9,180 nucleotides of DNA from positions 1-9,180 of the forward strand of contig CAYMWA010000146.1 in assembly GCA_964393795.1 (NCBI GenBank), in the 5' to 3' direction. The DNA comes from Chryseosolibacter sp964393795 (lineage in GTDB: Bacteria; Bacteroidota; Bacteroidia; Cytophagales; Cyclobacteriaceae). Shown in pieces: positions 1 to 7,580 of this stretch; position 1 is the first letter of the stretch, and each line of letters starts with the position of its first letter. Below the pieces are notes generated by a model. The model searched no databases and was not told the origin of the DNA. It saw only the letters and a list, made by a program, of their open reading frames with translations. Both the position numbers and the translations under genes were made by a program.

Positions 1-2
1 CT

Positions 3-908
3 GTGACAGGGGGGAAGCTGAACGTAGTAGTGGGATTCCTAATGTTGCTTGCGCTACAGGCGCTGGCACAGAAGGATTCGGTGCGCGCATATCAAAGTGG
101 GCGTTCGCTGTTCGCGACGCACTGCAGTCCCTGCCATGGTGTGCACAAAGAAAAGATCGGTCCGATGCTTGCCAGTGTCACGAAGAAGCATACAAATGAA
201 TGGCTTATGGCCTTTGTGCGGAATTCTCAAGCGGTGATTGCTTCCGATGATGACTACGCTGCTTTTTTGTTTGAGCAATACAATCATCAGGTGATGCCTG
301 CATTTGAGTTTCTATCGGAAGAAGAGATTCGAACCATATTGCAATACATTGAGGCGGAGTCCATTCAACCGACAGAAGATTTTGACTATTCGGAAGATGT
401 TCGTGAATCGGGTTCACCGACCGTTTTACGTGGCAGAACGATCTTTGACGCGCAGTGTGCCTCCTGCCACTCGATTGGAAAAGAGGATTACGGGCCGGCG
501 TTGGGAAGCGTAAGCAAGCGGTTGCCTGAAGCATGGCTGGTGTCGTTCATTCGAAACTCGCAAGCGGTAATCCAATCGGGCGATCCCTATGCCCGGCATC
601 TGTATGAAGCTTTTGACGAGAAAGAAATGGTGCCGATGGAGTTTTTGTCGCGGACGGATGTTCGGGCTATTCTCGAATATATACGTTTTGTTTCTGCATC
701 AGAGAATCATATCGCAGGTGCGAACGGGCGAAAAGTAACCGACGCACGCCAGGGACTGTCGCTGGCTTCAGTGGCGCTCCACAACGTGCATGACGACAAA
801 TCCACCTTTACCGTATTTATCATTGTGTTAGCGCTCATGGGGGGATGCATACACGGCTTCCTTATTGTGAAGCTTTTTACTTATCTGAACAAAGGCCATC
901 AAAGCTGA
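3..908 (+). CDS. Membrane-anchored di-heme cytochrome c (5' end may be outside the window)
   Basis: Periplasmic electron-transfer protein with two class-I cytochrome c domains. With a GTG start at 3, residues 5-23 form a basic-then-hydrophobic signal peptide ending ALAQ. Heme motifs are CSPCH (41-45) and CASCH (152-156). The probable axial methionine of domain 1 is M98 in the run VMPAF; M209 is its aligned partner in domain 2. The domains are a gapless duplication with a 111-residue period, and both carry RNSQAVI. After a linker, a hydrophobic helix (about 269-291) anchors the C-terminus. So the protein is exported, stays membrane-bound and exposes both hemes outside the inner membrane. Only two bases precede the GTG, so the real start may lie further left; later in-frame starts (GTG at 30, ATG at 42) would shorten the signal peptide too much. 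The stop is 2 bp from that of the convergent DUF296 gene. Its redox partner is not visible here. Confidence 0.9.
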   Translation: MTGGKLNVVVGFLMLLALQALAQKDSVRAYQSGRSLFATHCSPCHGVHKEKIGPMLASVTKKHTNEWLMAFVRNSQAVIASDDDYAAFLFEQYNHQVMPAFEFLSEEEIRTILQYIEAESIQPTEDFDYSEDVRESGSPTVLRGRTIFDAQCASCHSIGKEDYGPALGSVSKRLPEAWLVSFIRNSQAVIQSGDPYARHLYEAFDEKEMVPMEFLSRTDVRAILEYIRFVSASENHIAGANGRKVTDARQGLSLASVALHNVHDDKSTFTVFIIVLALMGGCIHGFLIVKLFTYLNKGHQS

Positions 909-910
909 CA

Positions 911-1342
911 TTACACTGCAATCAGCGGAATGCCTGCAGCCTCGTCCATCTTTCGTTGGAGGAAGGTAGGCGATTCCGTGAGGATGATTTCCAGTGTGGG
1001 TCTGACGGTGGCTTCAAGAAGGTGCCCGCCACGAGCGGTACCGTCTTCGGTGCCGAGTACCACATGTGCATGGACTTTAGGTTCATTCCGGTACAGGGAA
1101 ATATCACCGAGCATGCTCAGCACTTCTGTTTGCTGGGGAACTTCGATGCGCTTATAGTCCTTCTTATCGAGATCGAAGAAACCCAGTGTACAGTGGCGAA
1201 ATGCGCCGATGGCGGTAAATTGTGCCGCGGAGATCTTTTCCTTCTTAGCGAAAGCACACAAAGAGGCGATCACCTCGTCGCCGGTGTCGAGAACAATAGC
1301 ATACGTATGCTGTGTATCGGCGTTGAGCAGTTTAGATTTCAT
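911..1342 (-). CDS. PPC/DUF296-domain protein
   Basis: Single-domain protein of 143 residues, the usual size of a stand-alone prokaryotic PPC (DUF296, PF03479) protein. Family hallmarks are GAFRHCTLGFFD (46-57), the EVLSMLGDIS segment (73-82), the VHAHVVLG strand (90-97), GGHLLEATVRPT (105-116) and EIILTE (118-123). The histidine set H91, H93 and H107 is the conserved cluster thought to bind a metal in some structures of this family; that is recalled knowledge. The bacterial function is not established; in plants the domain occurs in AT-hook proteins, but no AT-hook is present here. The ATG lies inside the last codons of the upstream FAD/Fe-S dehydrogenase gene (11-nt overlap, no Shine-Dalgarno), so translation is probably coupled to it. 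It is the last gene of the leftward operon. No signal peptide or membrane segment is seen, so it is probably cytoplasmic. Confidence 0.92.
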   Translation of the reverse strand: MKSKLLNADTQHTYAIVLDTGDEVIASLCAFAKKEKISAAQFTAIGAFRHCTLGFFDLDKKDYKRIEVPQQTEVLSMLGDISLYRNEPKVHAHVVLGTEDGTARGGHLLEATVRPTLEIILTESPTFLQRKMDEAAGIPLIAV

Positions 1343-4300
1343 GGTGATTATTTTTGATTAACAATACAGTTGCGACTATTCCGGCTACTACAAGTGCGCC
1401 AACGAGTGTTTTTTCGAAACGGTGTGGATCTTTCAACTTTCTTCGGTCGACGTATTCGCGTTCGGGGTAATCGGGAGGCGCGGCTCCCGGTCCTTTTTCC
1501 AGACCCATTTGTAGGAGCTGCGCGAGATGAAGCGCCTTTCGATGGGTAAGTTGTTCAATTTGCTCACGGCAGCTGAATCCATCGGCAACGATGATGGTGT
1601 CACGTTTCGCCTTACGAACCGCCGGCAGCAGCACTTGTTCGCCACATTTTACAGAGACATCGTAATGCGACCCTTGCTCATATCCGAAGTAGCCAGCCAT
1701 GCCGCAACAGCCCGAGTCAAGCACGTTCACATCGAGTCCGGTTTTCTTGATCAGTTTCTTATCGTCGTCCATTTTCATGATCGCCTCATGATGGCAATGG
1801 GCATGCACCACAGCTTTCCCGCGGATTTGTGGTATTTGAAAGTCCGGTGCCTTTGCCGCTAAGAATTCAGCGAGCGTAAAAACGTTTTTCTGCAAGCGGC
1901 GCGCGTCTTTGTCGTGAGGGAAAAGCGCCACCAGTTCGTCGCGAAAGACCGCCACGCAACTCGGCTCAAGTCCTACAATAGGGGTATCGTTGCGGATGTC
2001 TTCGCGCATCGTGTCCATGATCTTCATCAGCATGCGCTTAGCGGTGTTAAGCATACCAAAGTCGTAGAGAGGTCGTCCACAACAAAGCGTTTTACCAGGG
2101 AGGACAACGTCGAACCCTGCCGCTTCCAGCACGCCAACGCCCGCGACGAGCGTCTCAGGGAGAAAGAAGTTGTTGAAAGTGTCTGGCCATAGGATGACCT
2201 TTGGGAGGGCATGCGTTCTACGGTTGCGTCGTCGGAACCACTCACGGAATGTGACTTCGGCGAAACGCGGCATGGTGCGCTGTGGTGCGATGCCACCGGC
2301 GGCCTTGAACAGTCGGTTTAGCAGCGGCGCATGCGTGAGGAAGTTCACAAGCCTCGGAAGGGTGGAGGCGAGCCTCGCCCACCAGTAGATCCAGCCGAAC
2401 ACGTAAGCCGTGCGCGGGCGCAGGTTGTCTTCGTAATAGTGCGACAGGAATTCCGACTTGTACGTCGCCATGTCTACGTTGACAGGACAGTCACCCTTGC
2501 AGCCCTTGCAGGCAAGGCAAAGATCGAGTGCTTCCTTTACCTCGTGGCTCCTCCAAAGATCTTTGATGGGATTGCCCTGTAGCATTTCAAACAAAAGGCG
2601 TGCACGGCCGCGCGTGCTGTGCGCTTCTTCCCGCGTGACCCGGTAGCTGGGACACATCGTTCTGTTTTCGTGTCTCCTGCATTCACCGACACCGACACAC
2701 CGAAGCGTAGCCCGGGAAAAGTCATAGTTGTCGTCGGGAAACCGGAAGTGCGTCTCCTGTTTGGGTGGGTGATAGTTTTCATTGATCCGTAAATTGGAGA
2801 GTTGCCCGTAGCCGTCGATGACTTTTCCGGGATTCATTTTGCCTTCCGGGTCCCATATGGTTTTGAATTCTCGAAACGCCTCCATCAGCTCCTTACCGAA
2901 CATGATCTCAAGCAGATCGGCGCGGGCCTGACCATCGCCGTGTTCACCTGACAGCGAACCGCCATATCGGACAACGAGATGGGATGCTTCGACAGTGAAA
3001 TCGCGGTATTTTTGAAGACCCTCTTTTGTAAAAAGATCAAACTGAACACGGCAGTGTACGCAGCCCTGTCCGAAGTGGCCGTAGATAGATGGATTATACC
3101 CGTACTTTGCAAACAGTTGACGCAGGTCTTTGAGGTAGTCTCCCATTTTTTCCGGATCGACTGCCGAGTCCTCCCATCCGGGCGCGCCCATCGGTTCACC
3201 CGGTACCCATGCTGTTGCACCCAGGCCTGATTCGCGGATCGTCCATAGTTCATTCTCTTCCTCTTCGCTGTCGAACAAGCGCATTGTAGCCTGGCCGTTG
3301 CGCCTTCGAAGCGCATCCATCATTTCATGGGCTTTGGCGTCGGCCTCGGCTTTGCTGTCGCCGCCAAACTCGACCATCAGCCATCCATCGCCTTCGGGCA
3401 GCATCGGAATGTATTTGGGATGCAATCCTTTTTTCCTCATGAAATAGATCAGCCGTTCATCAATTCCTTCAAGACCGATCGGTTTTGACTTTAGCACTTC
3501 CGGTACGTCATAGCCCGCTGCGGATATGTCCGGATAGCCGACAACCACGAGGCTTCTTTTCTTTGGAAGCGTAACCAGTTTCATGGTGGCTTCCAGGATC
3601 GTGACACAGGTGCTTTCCGTTCCCACGAGTGCACGCGCGACGTTAAAGCCATTTTCTGGAAGTAGCGCGGTTAAGTCGTATCCGGAGACACGTCGGGGAA
3701 TGTCAGGGAATTTGTTTCGGATGAGGTCGGCGTAGCGATCGCGGAGGCGTCGTAGTTTTTTGTAGATGTCGGCCTTGCGCCCGCCTTCTTTCATGATGGC
3801 GTCATAGGCCTCATCAGAAGTGGGACCGACTTTCATTTTAAGCCCGTCGTAGGTAACGACCGTCAGCGATTCGGTGTTGTCCGATGTACGCGCGCCGTAG
3901 CCGTAGAAGGCGGACATCACCGAGTGCACGCCGCACGAGTTGTTGCCAAGCATGCCGCCGATGGTACAGTGATTATGCGTGGCCGGGTCCGGGCCGAATG
4001 TCAGGCCTGCCTCGCGACTCGTGGCGTTGCGCATCTCGTCGAGCACGATTCCCGGTTGTACGGTGACGAGTTTTTTCGCCGCATCAATGGACAAGACCTT
4101 ATTGTAGTATTTGGACATGTCCATTACCACAGCGACATTACAACATTGCCCGGCGAGACTTGTTCCACCCCCTCGCGACAGGATAGGCGCCTTGAACCTG
4201 CGACATGTGGCAATCGTGTTTAAAACATCCGCTTCCGAAGTAGGTAGCACAACGCCTATGGGTACTTGCCTGTAGTTGGAGGCATCAGTCGCATAGAGCG

Positions 4301-4487
4301 CACGGCTTCCACTATCAAACCGTACTTCGCCCTGTACGGTATTTCTTAACGACCTTTCGAGGGCGATGTGATCAACACCGGCTGACTGTGGCGTCTCATA
4401 GTGGAAGTCTTTTCTTAAACGTTCGTCTGGCTGAAGGCGGGACTCTTTATCGGTTGTCTTGGCGACTGCTTCGATTTCTGTAGCCAT
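1332..4487 (-). CDS. FAD/Fe-S D-2-hydroxyacid dehydrogenase (YdiJ-like) with C-terminal membrane helix
   Basis: Large fused flavoprotein that probably oxidises a D-2-hydroxyacid (lactate, glycolate or 2-hydroxyglutarate type) to the 2-oxoacid. Residues are numbered from the upstream ATG at 4520. FAD-binding PCMH domain: about 85-235, with RGGGTSLAGQ (116-125) and NNSCG (193-197). FAD-oxidase C domain: about 290-570, with HFGQGCVHC (482-490) and GEHGDG (525-530), the likely metal and substrate site. Ferredoxin-like region: C608, C614 and C623, then CxxCxxCxxxCP at 668-679. Two CCG domains: CCG 813-815 with C855, and HCHHE (908-912) with CCG 938-940. A helix at about 1038-1055 near the C-terminus is unexpected. 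I chose the ATG at 4487 (1051 residues, beginning MATEIEAV). It lies 10 nt beyond the preceding gene's stop and has an A/T-rich upstream. The ATG at 4520 (1062 residues) would overlap that gene by 23 nt. Substrate is unknown; the family assignment is firm. Confidence 0.93.
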   Translation of the reverse strand: MATEIEAVAKTTDKESRLQPDERLRKDFHYETPQSAGVDHIALERSLRNTVQGEVRFDSGSRALYATDASNYRQVPIGVVLPTSEADVLNTIATCRRFKAPILSRGGGTSLAGQCCNVAVVMDMSKYYNKVLSIDAAKKLVTVQPGIVLDEMRNATSREAGLTFGPDPATHNHCTIGGMLGNNSCGVHSVMSAFYGYGARTSDNTESLTVVTYDGLKMKVGPTSDEAYDAIMKEGGRKADIYKKLRRLRDRYADLIRNKFPDIPRRVSGYDLTALLPENGFNVARALVGTESTCVTILEATMKLVTLPKKRSLVVVGYPDISAAGYDVPEVLKSKPIGLEGIDERLIYFMRKKGLHPKYIPMLPEGDGWLMVEFGGDSKAEADAKAHEMMDALRRRNGQATMRLFDSEEEENELWTIRESGLGATAWVPGEPMGAPGWEDSAVDPEKMGDYLKDLRQLFAKYGYNPSIYGHFGQGCVHCRVQFDLFTKEGLQKYRDFTVEASHLVVRYGGSLSGEHGDGQARADLLEIMFGKELMEAFREFKTIWDPEGKMNPGKVIDGYGQLSNLRINENYHPPKQETHFRFPDDNYDFSRATLRCVGVGECRRHENRTMCPSYRVTREEAHSTRGRARLLFEMLQGNPIKDLWRSHEVKEALDLCLACKGCKGDCPVNVDMATYKSEFLSHYYEDNLRPRTAYVFGWIYWWARLASTLPRLVNFLTHAPLLNRLFKAAGGIAPQRTMPRFAEVTFREWFRRRNRRTHALPKVILWPDTFNNFFLPETLVAGVGVLEAAGFDVVLPGKTLCCGRPLYDFGMLNTAKRMLMKIMDTMREDIRNDTPIVGLEPSCVAVFRDELVALFPHDKDARRLQKNVFTLAEFLAAKAPDFQIPQIRGKAVVHAHCHHEAIMKMDDDKKLIKKTGLDVNVLDSGCCGMAGYFGYEQGSHYDVSVKCGEQVLLPAVRKAKRDTIIVADGFSCREQIEQLTHRKALHLAQLLQMGLEKGPGAAPPDYPEREYVDRRKLKDPHRFEKTLVGALVVAGIVATVLLIKNNHHEI

Positions 4488-4497
4488 AATTTGATTT

Positions 4498-5616
4498 TCA
4501 TAGTCTGTATTTCTCTGCATCCTTAAATTTGAAGCTCACCCCGAGCCCTGGTCGGGATTCATCCGGATAGGCAAATCCATTTCGCGGTGTGATGAATCCG
4601 TCGAACAATTCGGATTCGATGCGCACGTGATCGTGAAAGTACTCGCCAATATAGAAGCCAGGTAAAGACGCGGCGGCGGCAAGGTGGAGCGTAGGTGCGC
4701 AATGTGACGAAAACGGAATGCAATACGCTTCCGCCAGTGTACCCGCTTTCAGAAATCCGGTGATGCCGCCACAACGGGTGGCGTCGGCTTGCAGCACATC
4801 TACTGTTTGCGCCTTAAGCATGTCTCTGAAGGTGGCCAGGTGGCCGGCGTATTCTCCACCAGCGATGTTTATGCCGGGTGGGGCGTGCTCGCGGATAAAA
4901 CGCAGCCCGTTACTATCCGCGGCGATGACTGGTTCTTCAAACCATGTCACCCCTTCTTCTGTGAAGCGATGCGACATGTTCAATGCTTGCCTGACCGTAT
5001 AGGCACCATTGGCATCTACAAATAGCTGAACATCTTTGCCAATGGCTTCACGTGCGTATGCGATACGGTCGAGGTCGTGTTTCGGCTCGCGACCAATTTT
5101 TATCTTTACATGTTCGAACCCGTCTTGCGCCCAGTCCGACAGTTGATTTTGTAGTTGCAACTTTGAGTAGGAAGTAAATCCTCCGCTGCCATACATGCGG
5201 ACGCGTTCATGCGCCTTGCCCAGCAATGTGGTTAATGGAACATGGAGCAGGTGTGCTTTCAGATCCCAAAGGGCTACGTCGACAGCCGAAACCGCCATCA
5301 TGGCGATGCCACTGTTTCCGTTGTTGCGAATAGCGCGGACCATTGCTTCATGCAGGCTTGAAATGTCCATGGCGTTTGCGCCGATGACAACGGACTGGAG
5401 TGTGTCGGTAATGACGAGCGCAGTCGCCGGCGCGGCATAGGTGTACCCCAGGCCTTGTTGATCACCGGCGCTGATCGTTACCAGAACAAGGGTGGTGTGG
5501 TCCCAGGCAAGCGTGCCATCAGATTCCGGCCGGTCTGTAGGAACACTATATACGCCGACGGCGAAGTGACCAACGGACACATTTTCACTAATAGCGCTTT
5601 CCTGCCCGACGTTCAT
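4498..5616 (-). CDS. Mandelate racemase/muconate-lactonizing-type enolase-superfamily enzyme
   Basis: Enolase-superfamily enzyme of 372 residues, close to mandelate racemase in length. The N-terminal capping domain spans about 15-135 and the barrel about 140-350. Catalytic residues match the mandelate-racemase group: KIK (K171, K173); metal ligands D201 (in DANG), E227 (in FEEP) and E255 (in GGEY); the dyad D278 (in QADATRCGG) and H305 (in SSHCAP); and E325. The D278-H305 (27) and H305-E325 (20) spacings equal those of mandelate racemase D270, H297 and E317. The enzyme should abstract the alpha proton of a carboxylate, using Mg2+, to racemise it or eliminate water; sequence alone does not choose between 2-hydroxyacid racemase and sugar-acid dehydratase. 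The ATG shares ATGA with the upstream gene's TGA, so the two are translationally coupled, and no Shine-Dalgarno is seen. No signal peptide, so cytoplasmic. Confidence 0.93.
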   Translation of the reverse strand: MNVGQESAISENVSVGHFAVGVYSVPTDRPESDGTLAWDHTTLVLVTISAGDQQGLGYTYAAPATALVITDTLQSVVIGANAMDISSLHEAMVRAIRNNGNSGIAMMAVSAVDVALWDLKAHLLHVPLTTLLGKAHERVRMYGSGGFTSYSKLQLQNQLSDWAQDGFEHVKIKIGREPKHDLDRIAYAREAIGKDVQLFVDANGAYTVRQALNMSHRFTEEGVTWFEEPVIAADSNGLRFIREHAPPGINIAGGEYAGHLATFRDMLKAQTVDVLQADATRCGGITGFLKAGTLAEAYCIPFSSHCAPTLHLAAAASLPGFYIGEYFHDHVRIESELFDGFITPRNGFAYPDESRPGLGVSFKFKDAEKYRL

Positions 5617-7391
5617 TTCTGCGGAAGGTAGCTTTCAACAATATCCTTATACGCCTGCTTGATCAATTGCCAGGGGTCGCCTTCGCCTTTCAATATGGCA
5701 GTGTAGAAAGCTTTTGCCTGGTCAAAGGAAATGTGTGGCGGGAGCGGTGGCACGTTGGGATCTGAGATGACGTCCAGCAATACCGGACGCTGCGCGCCCA
5801 TGGCATAGTCAATGCCCGACTCAATATGCTCAGGCTTTTCTATGCGCACGCCCTCGAGGCCGAGCAGTTGTGCATAAGCGGCATAGTTGAACTCAGGAAC
5901 GTCCTGCGATTCGGCGAACTTCGGGTCTCCGGCCATGACGCGTTGTTCCCATGTCACCATGTTAAGGTCGCGATTGTTGAGAACGAGAATCATGAAGCGC
6001 GGATCTTTCCACTCTTTCCAATACTTAGCGATCGTAATCAGGCCGTTGATGCCGAGCATCTGCATGGCCCCATCCCCAACCAGTGCAATCGGCATACGCT
6101 CTGGATAGGCGAACTTCGCTGCGATGGCGTAGGGTACGCCCGGGCACATTGTTGCGAGGTTACCCGACAGCGAGGCCATCATGCCTTTACGGATTTTTAG
6201 ATCGCGTGCAAACCAGCTTGCCGTCGAGCCCGAATCAGCCGTAAGAATGCAACGATCGGGAAGCCTTGATGATAGTTCCCAGAAGACGCGTTGCGGATTG
6301 ATCGGATCGGCGCTGTTCATCGCCCTTGCTTCCATGACCTTCCACCATCGTTCCACCTCCTGTTCGATTTGTTCACGCCAGCTGCGATCTTCCTTTCGCT
6401 TGAGCAGGGGGATTAATGCCTGTAGCGTTTTGCGACTATCGCCCTGCAGGTTAATGTCAGTCGGATAGCGTAATCCCAGCTTGCGACCGTCGATGTCGAT
6501 CTGAACGGCTTTCGCGGCCCCTTCTTTCGGAAGGAATTCGGAGTAGGGGAAGCTGGTGCCTACCATTAGCAACGTATCACATTCCATCATGAGGTCGTAG
6601 CTGGGCTTTGTTCCCAGCAACCCGATTGCACCCGTGACAAACGGCAGGTCATCCGGCAAAACAGCTTTGCCCAGCAGCGCCTTCGCTACACCTGCGCCGA
6701 GTAATTCCGCTGTGAGGATTACTTCATCCGCGGCGTTGGAGGCGCCGGCACCCACGAGGATGGCCACTTTCTCTCCTTCATTGAGGAGGTCAGCTGCGCG
6801 ATAGATGTCGTTCAGACTGGGAATCGTTTCGGGTTCGGAATAGCCGAGGCTGGAGTGTATGGTGCCGTGATGGCGGGCGGGCTCTTCGTGATCCAGTTCC
6901 TGCACGTCATTCGGAATGATAACGCACGTTACAGTGCGGTATGACTTGGCAATGCGCATAGCACGATCAATGAGATGCCGCATTTGGGAAGGCTCCGAAC
7001 ACATGTGTACGTACTCGTGCGCAACATCTTTAAAAAGCGAAATGAGATCGACCTCCTGCTGGTAGTCGCCACCCAGCGCTGCGCGCGCCTGCTGCCCTAC
7101 GATCGCAACAACAGGTTGGTGATCCATTTTAGCATCGTATAGCCCATTGAGCAGATGGATTGCGCCCGGACCAGATGTTGCCATACACACGCCCACATCG
7201 CCTGTGAATTTGGCGTGGCCGCAAGCCATAAAAGCGGCCAACTCTTCATGGCGCACCTGCACAAAATCGATTTTTCCGTTGGCACGGTTCAAAGCGCCCA
7301 TAAGGCCGTTGATCCCGTCACCCGGATATCCAAAAATTCTCTTCACGCCCCACGAATGAAGGCGTTCAATGACAAAGTCGCTTACGAGCAT
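5613..7391 (-). CDS. PoxB-type thiamine-diphosphate flavoenzyme (pyruvate oxidase/dehydrogenase-like)
   Basis: ThDP-dependent enzyme of 592 residues that decarboxylates a 2-oxoacid, resembling E. coli PoxB (572 residues), which passes electrons from pyruvate through FAD to quinone. PYR domain: about 1-165, with GYPGDGINGL (21-30) and RHEELAAF (47-54), where E49 is the cofactor-activating glutamate; then SGPGAIHLLNGLYDAK. Central FAD-type domain: about 190-330, with VGTSFPYSEFLP (277-288) and VQIDID, which parallel the GTQFPY and IQIDIN of PoxB. PP domain: GDG (439-441) to NN (472-473). The C-terminus (about 555-592) aligns with the region where PoxB carries its membrane-binding peptide. Between GDG and NN there are 30 residues rather than 24 as in PoxB; the extra residues include YWKEWKD. 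This is the first gene of the four-gene operon; its stop overlaps the next start (ATGA). PoxB-like family is firm; pyruvate as substrate is only a guess, hence no symbol. Confidence 0.92.
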   Translation of the reverse strand: MLVSDFVIERLHSWGVKRIFGYPGDGINGLMGALNRANGKIDFVQVRHEELAAFMACGHAKFTGDVGVCMATSGPGAIHLLNGLYDAKMDHQPVVAIVGQQARAALGGDYQQEVDLISLFKDVAHEYVHMCSEPSQMRHLIDRAMRIAKSYRTVTCVIIPNDVQELDHEEPARHHGTIHSSLGYSEPETIPSLNDIYRAADLLNEGEKVAILVGAGASNAADEVILTAELLGAGVAKALLGKAVLPDDLPFVTGAIGLLGTKPSYDLMMECDTLLMVGTSFPYSEFLPKEGAAKAVQIDIDGRKLGLRYPTDINLQGDSRKTLQALIPLLKRKEDRSWREQIEQEVERWWKVMEARAMNSADPINPQRVFWELSSRLPDRCILTADSGSTASWFARDLKIRKGMMASLSGNLATMCPGVPYAIAAKFAYPERMPIALVGDGAMQMLGINGLITIAKYWKEWKDPRFMILVLNNRDLNMVTWEQRVMAGDPKFAESQDVPEFNYAAYAQLLGLEGVRIEKPEHIESGIDYAMGAQRPVLLDVISDPNVPPLPPHISFDQAKAFYTAILKGEGDPWQLIKQAYKDIVESYLPQK

Positions 7392-7517
7392 AGCTGCATT
7401 TTAAAAGACGAATGAATGTGTCAAGGCGTGGAATAGAAAGAGACTTGCTGCAAAGGAGGGTTTCCATTCTTGCCTGGATTCAAAACGCAAAAAAATCCTG
7501 CCATTGGGCGAAAAGGC

Positions 7518-7572
7518 GAAACAGGCGTGGAACGAAACAGCGTGAAGTCTTTTTGTGTATTTATAGAAACAG
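7518..7572. repeat. Three direct GAAACAG heptamers spaced 16 and 32 bp
   Basis: Exact copies of GAAACAG begin at 7518, 7534 and 7566 on the plus strand (CTGTTTC on the operon's coding strand). Start-to-start distances are 16 and 32 bp, about one and a half and three helical turns. The first two lie in a wider imperfect repeat (CGAAACAGGCGTGG and CGAAACAGCGTGA). They sit 127-180 bp before the PoxB-like start codon, where a regulator could bind. I do not recognise the motif as a known operator. Confidence 0.4.
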
Positions 7573-7580
7573 GCAAAGTC

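Noticed and set aside
845..1357. 170-codon rightward reading frame covering the DUF296 gene on the opposite strand
   Set aside because: It begins inside the cytochrome gene and is antisense to a clearly recognisable PPC/DUF296 protein. Its translation is rich in Cys, His and Arg without any domain.
2885..3316. 143-codon leftward frame inside the dehydrogenase gene
   Set aside because: It lies wholly within the FAD-oxidase C domain of the real gene in another frame, and its translation shows no family features.
7398..7424. TTGACA (complement of 7419-7424) and TAAAAT (complement of 7398-7403) before the PoxB-like gene, resembling a sigma-70 promoter
   Set aside because: The spacer is only 15 bp, transcription would start at the ATG itself, and this is not the promoter type used in Bacteroidota.
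7489..7515. T-run on the leftward strand after a short GCC-CAAT-GGC stem, possible terminator of the deaminase unit
   Set aside because: The stem has only three continuous base pairs, too weak to call an intrinsic terminator.
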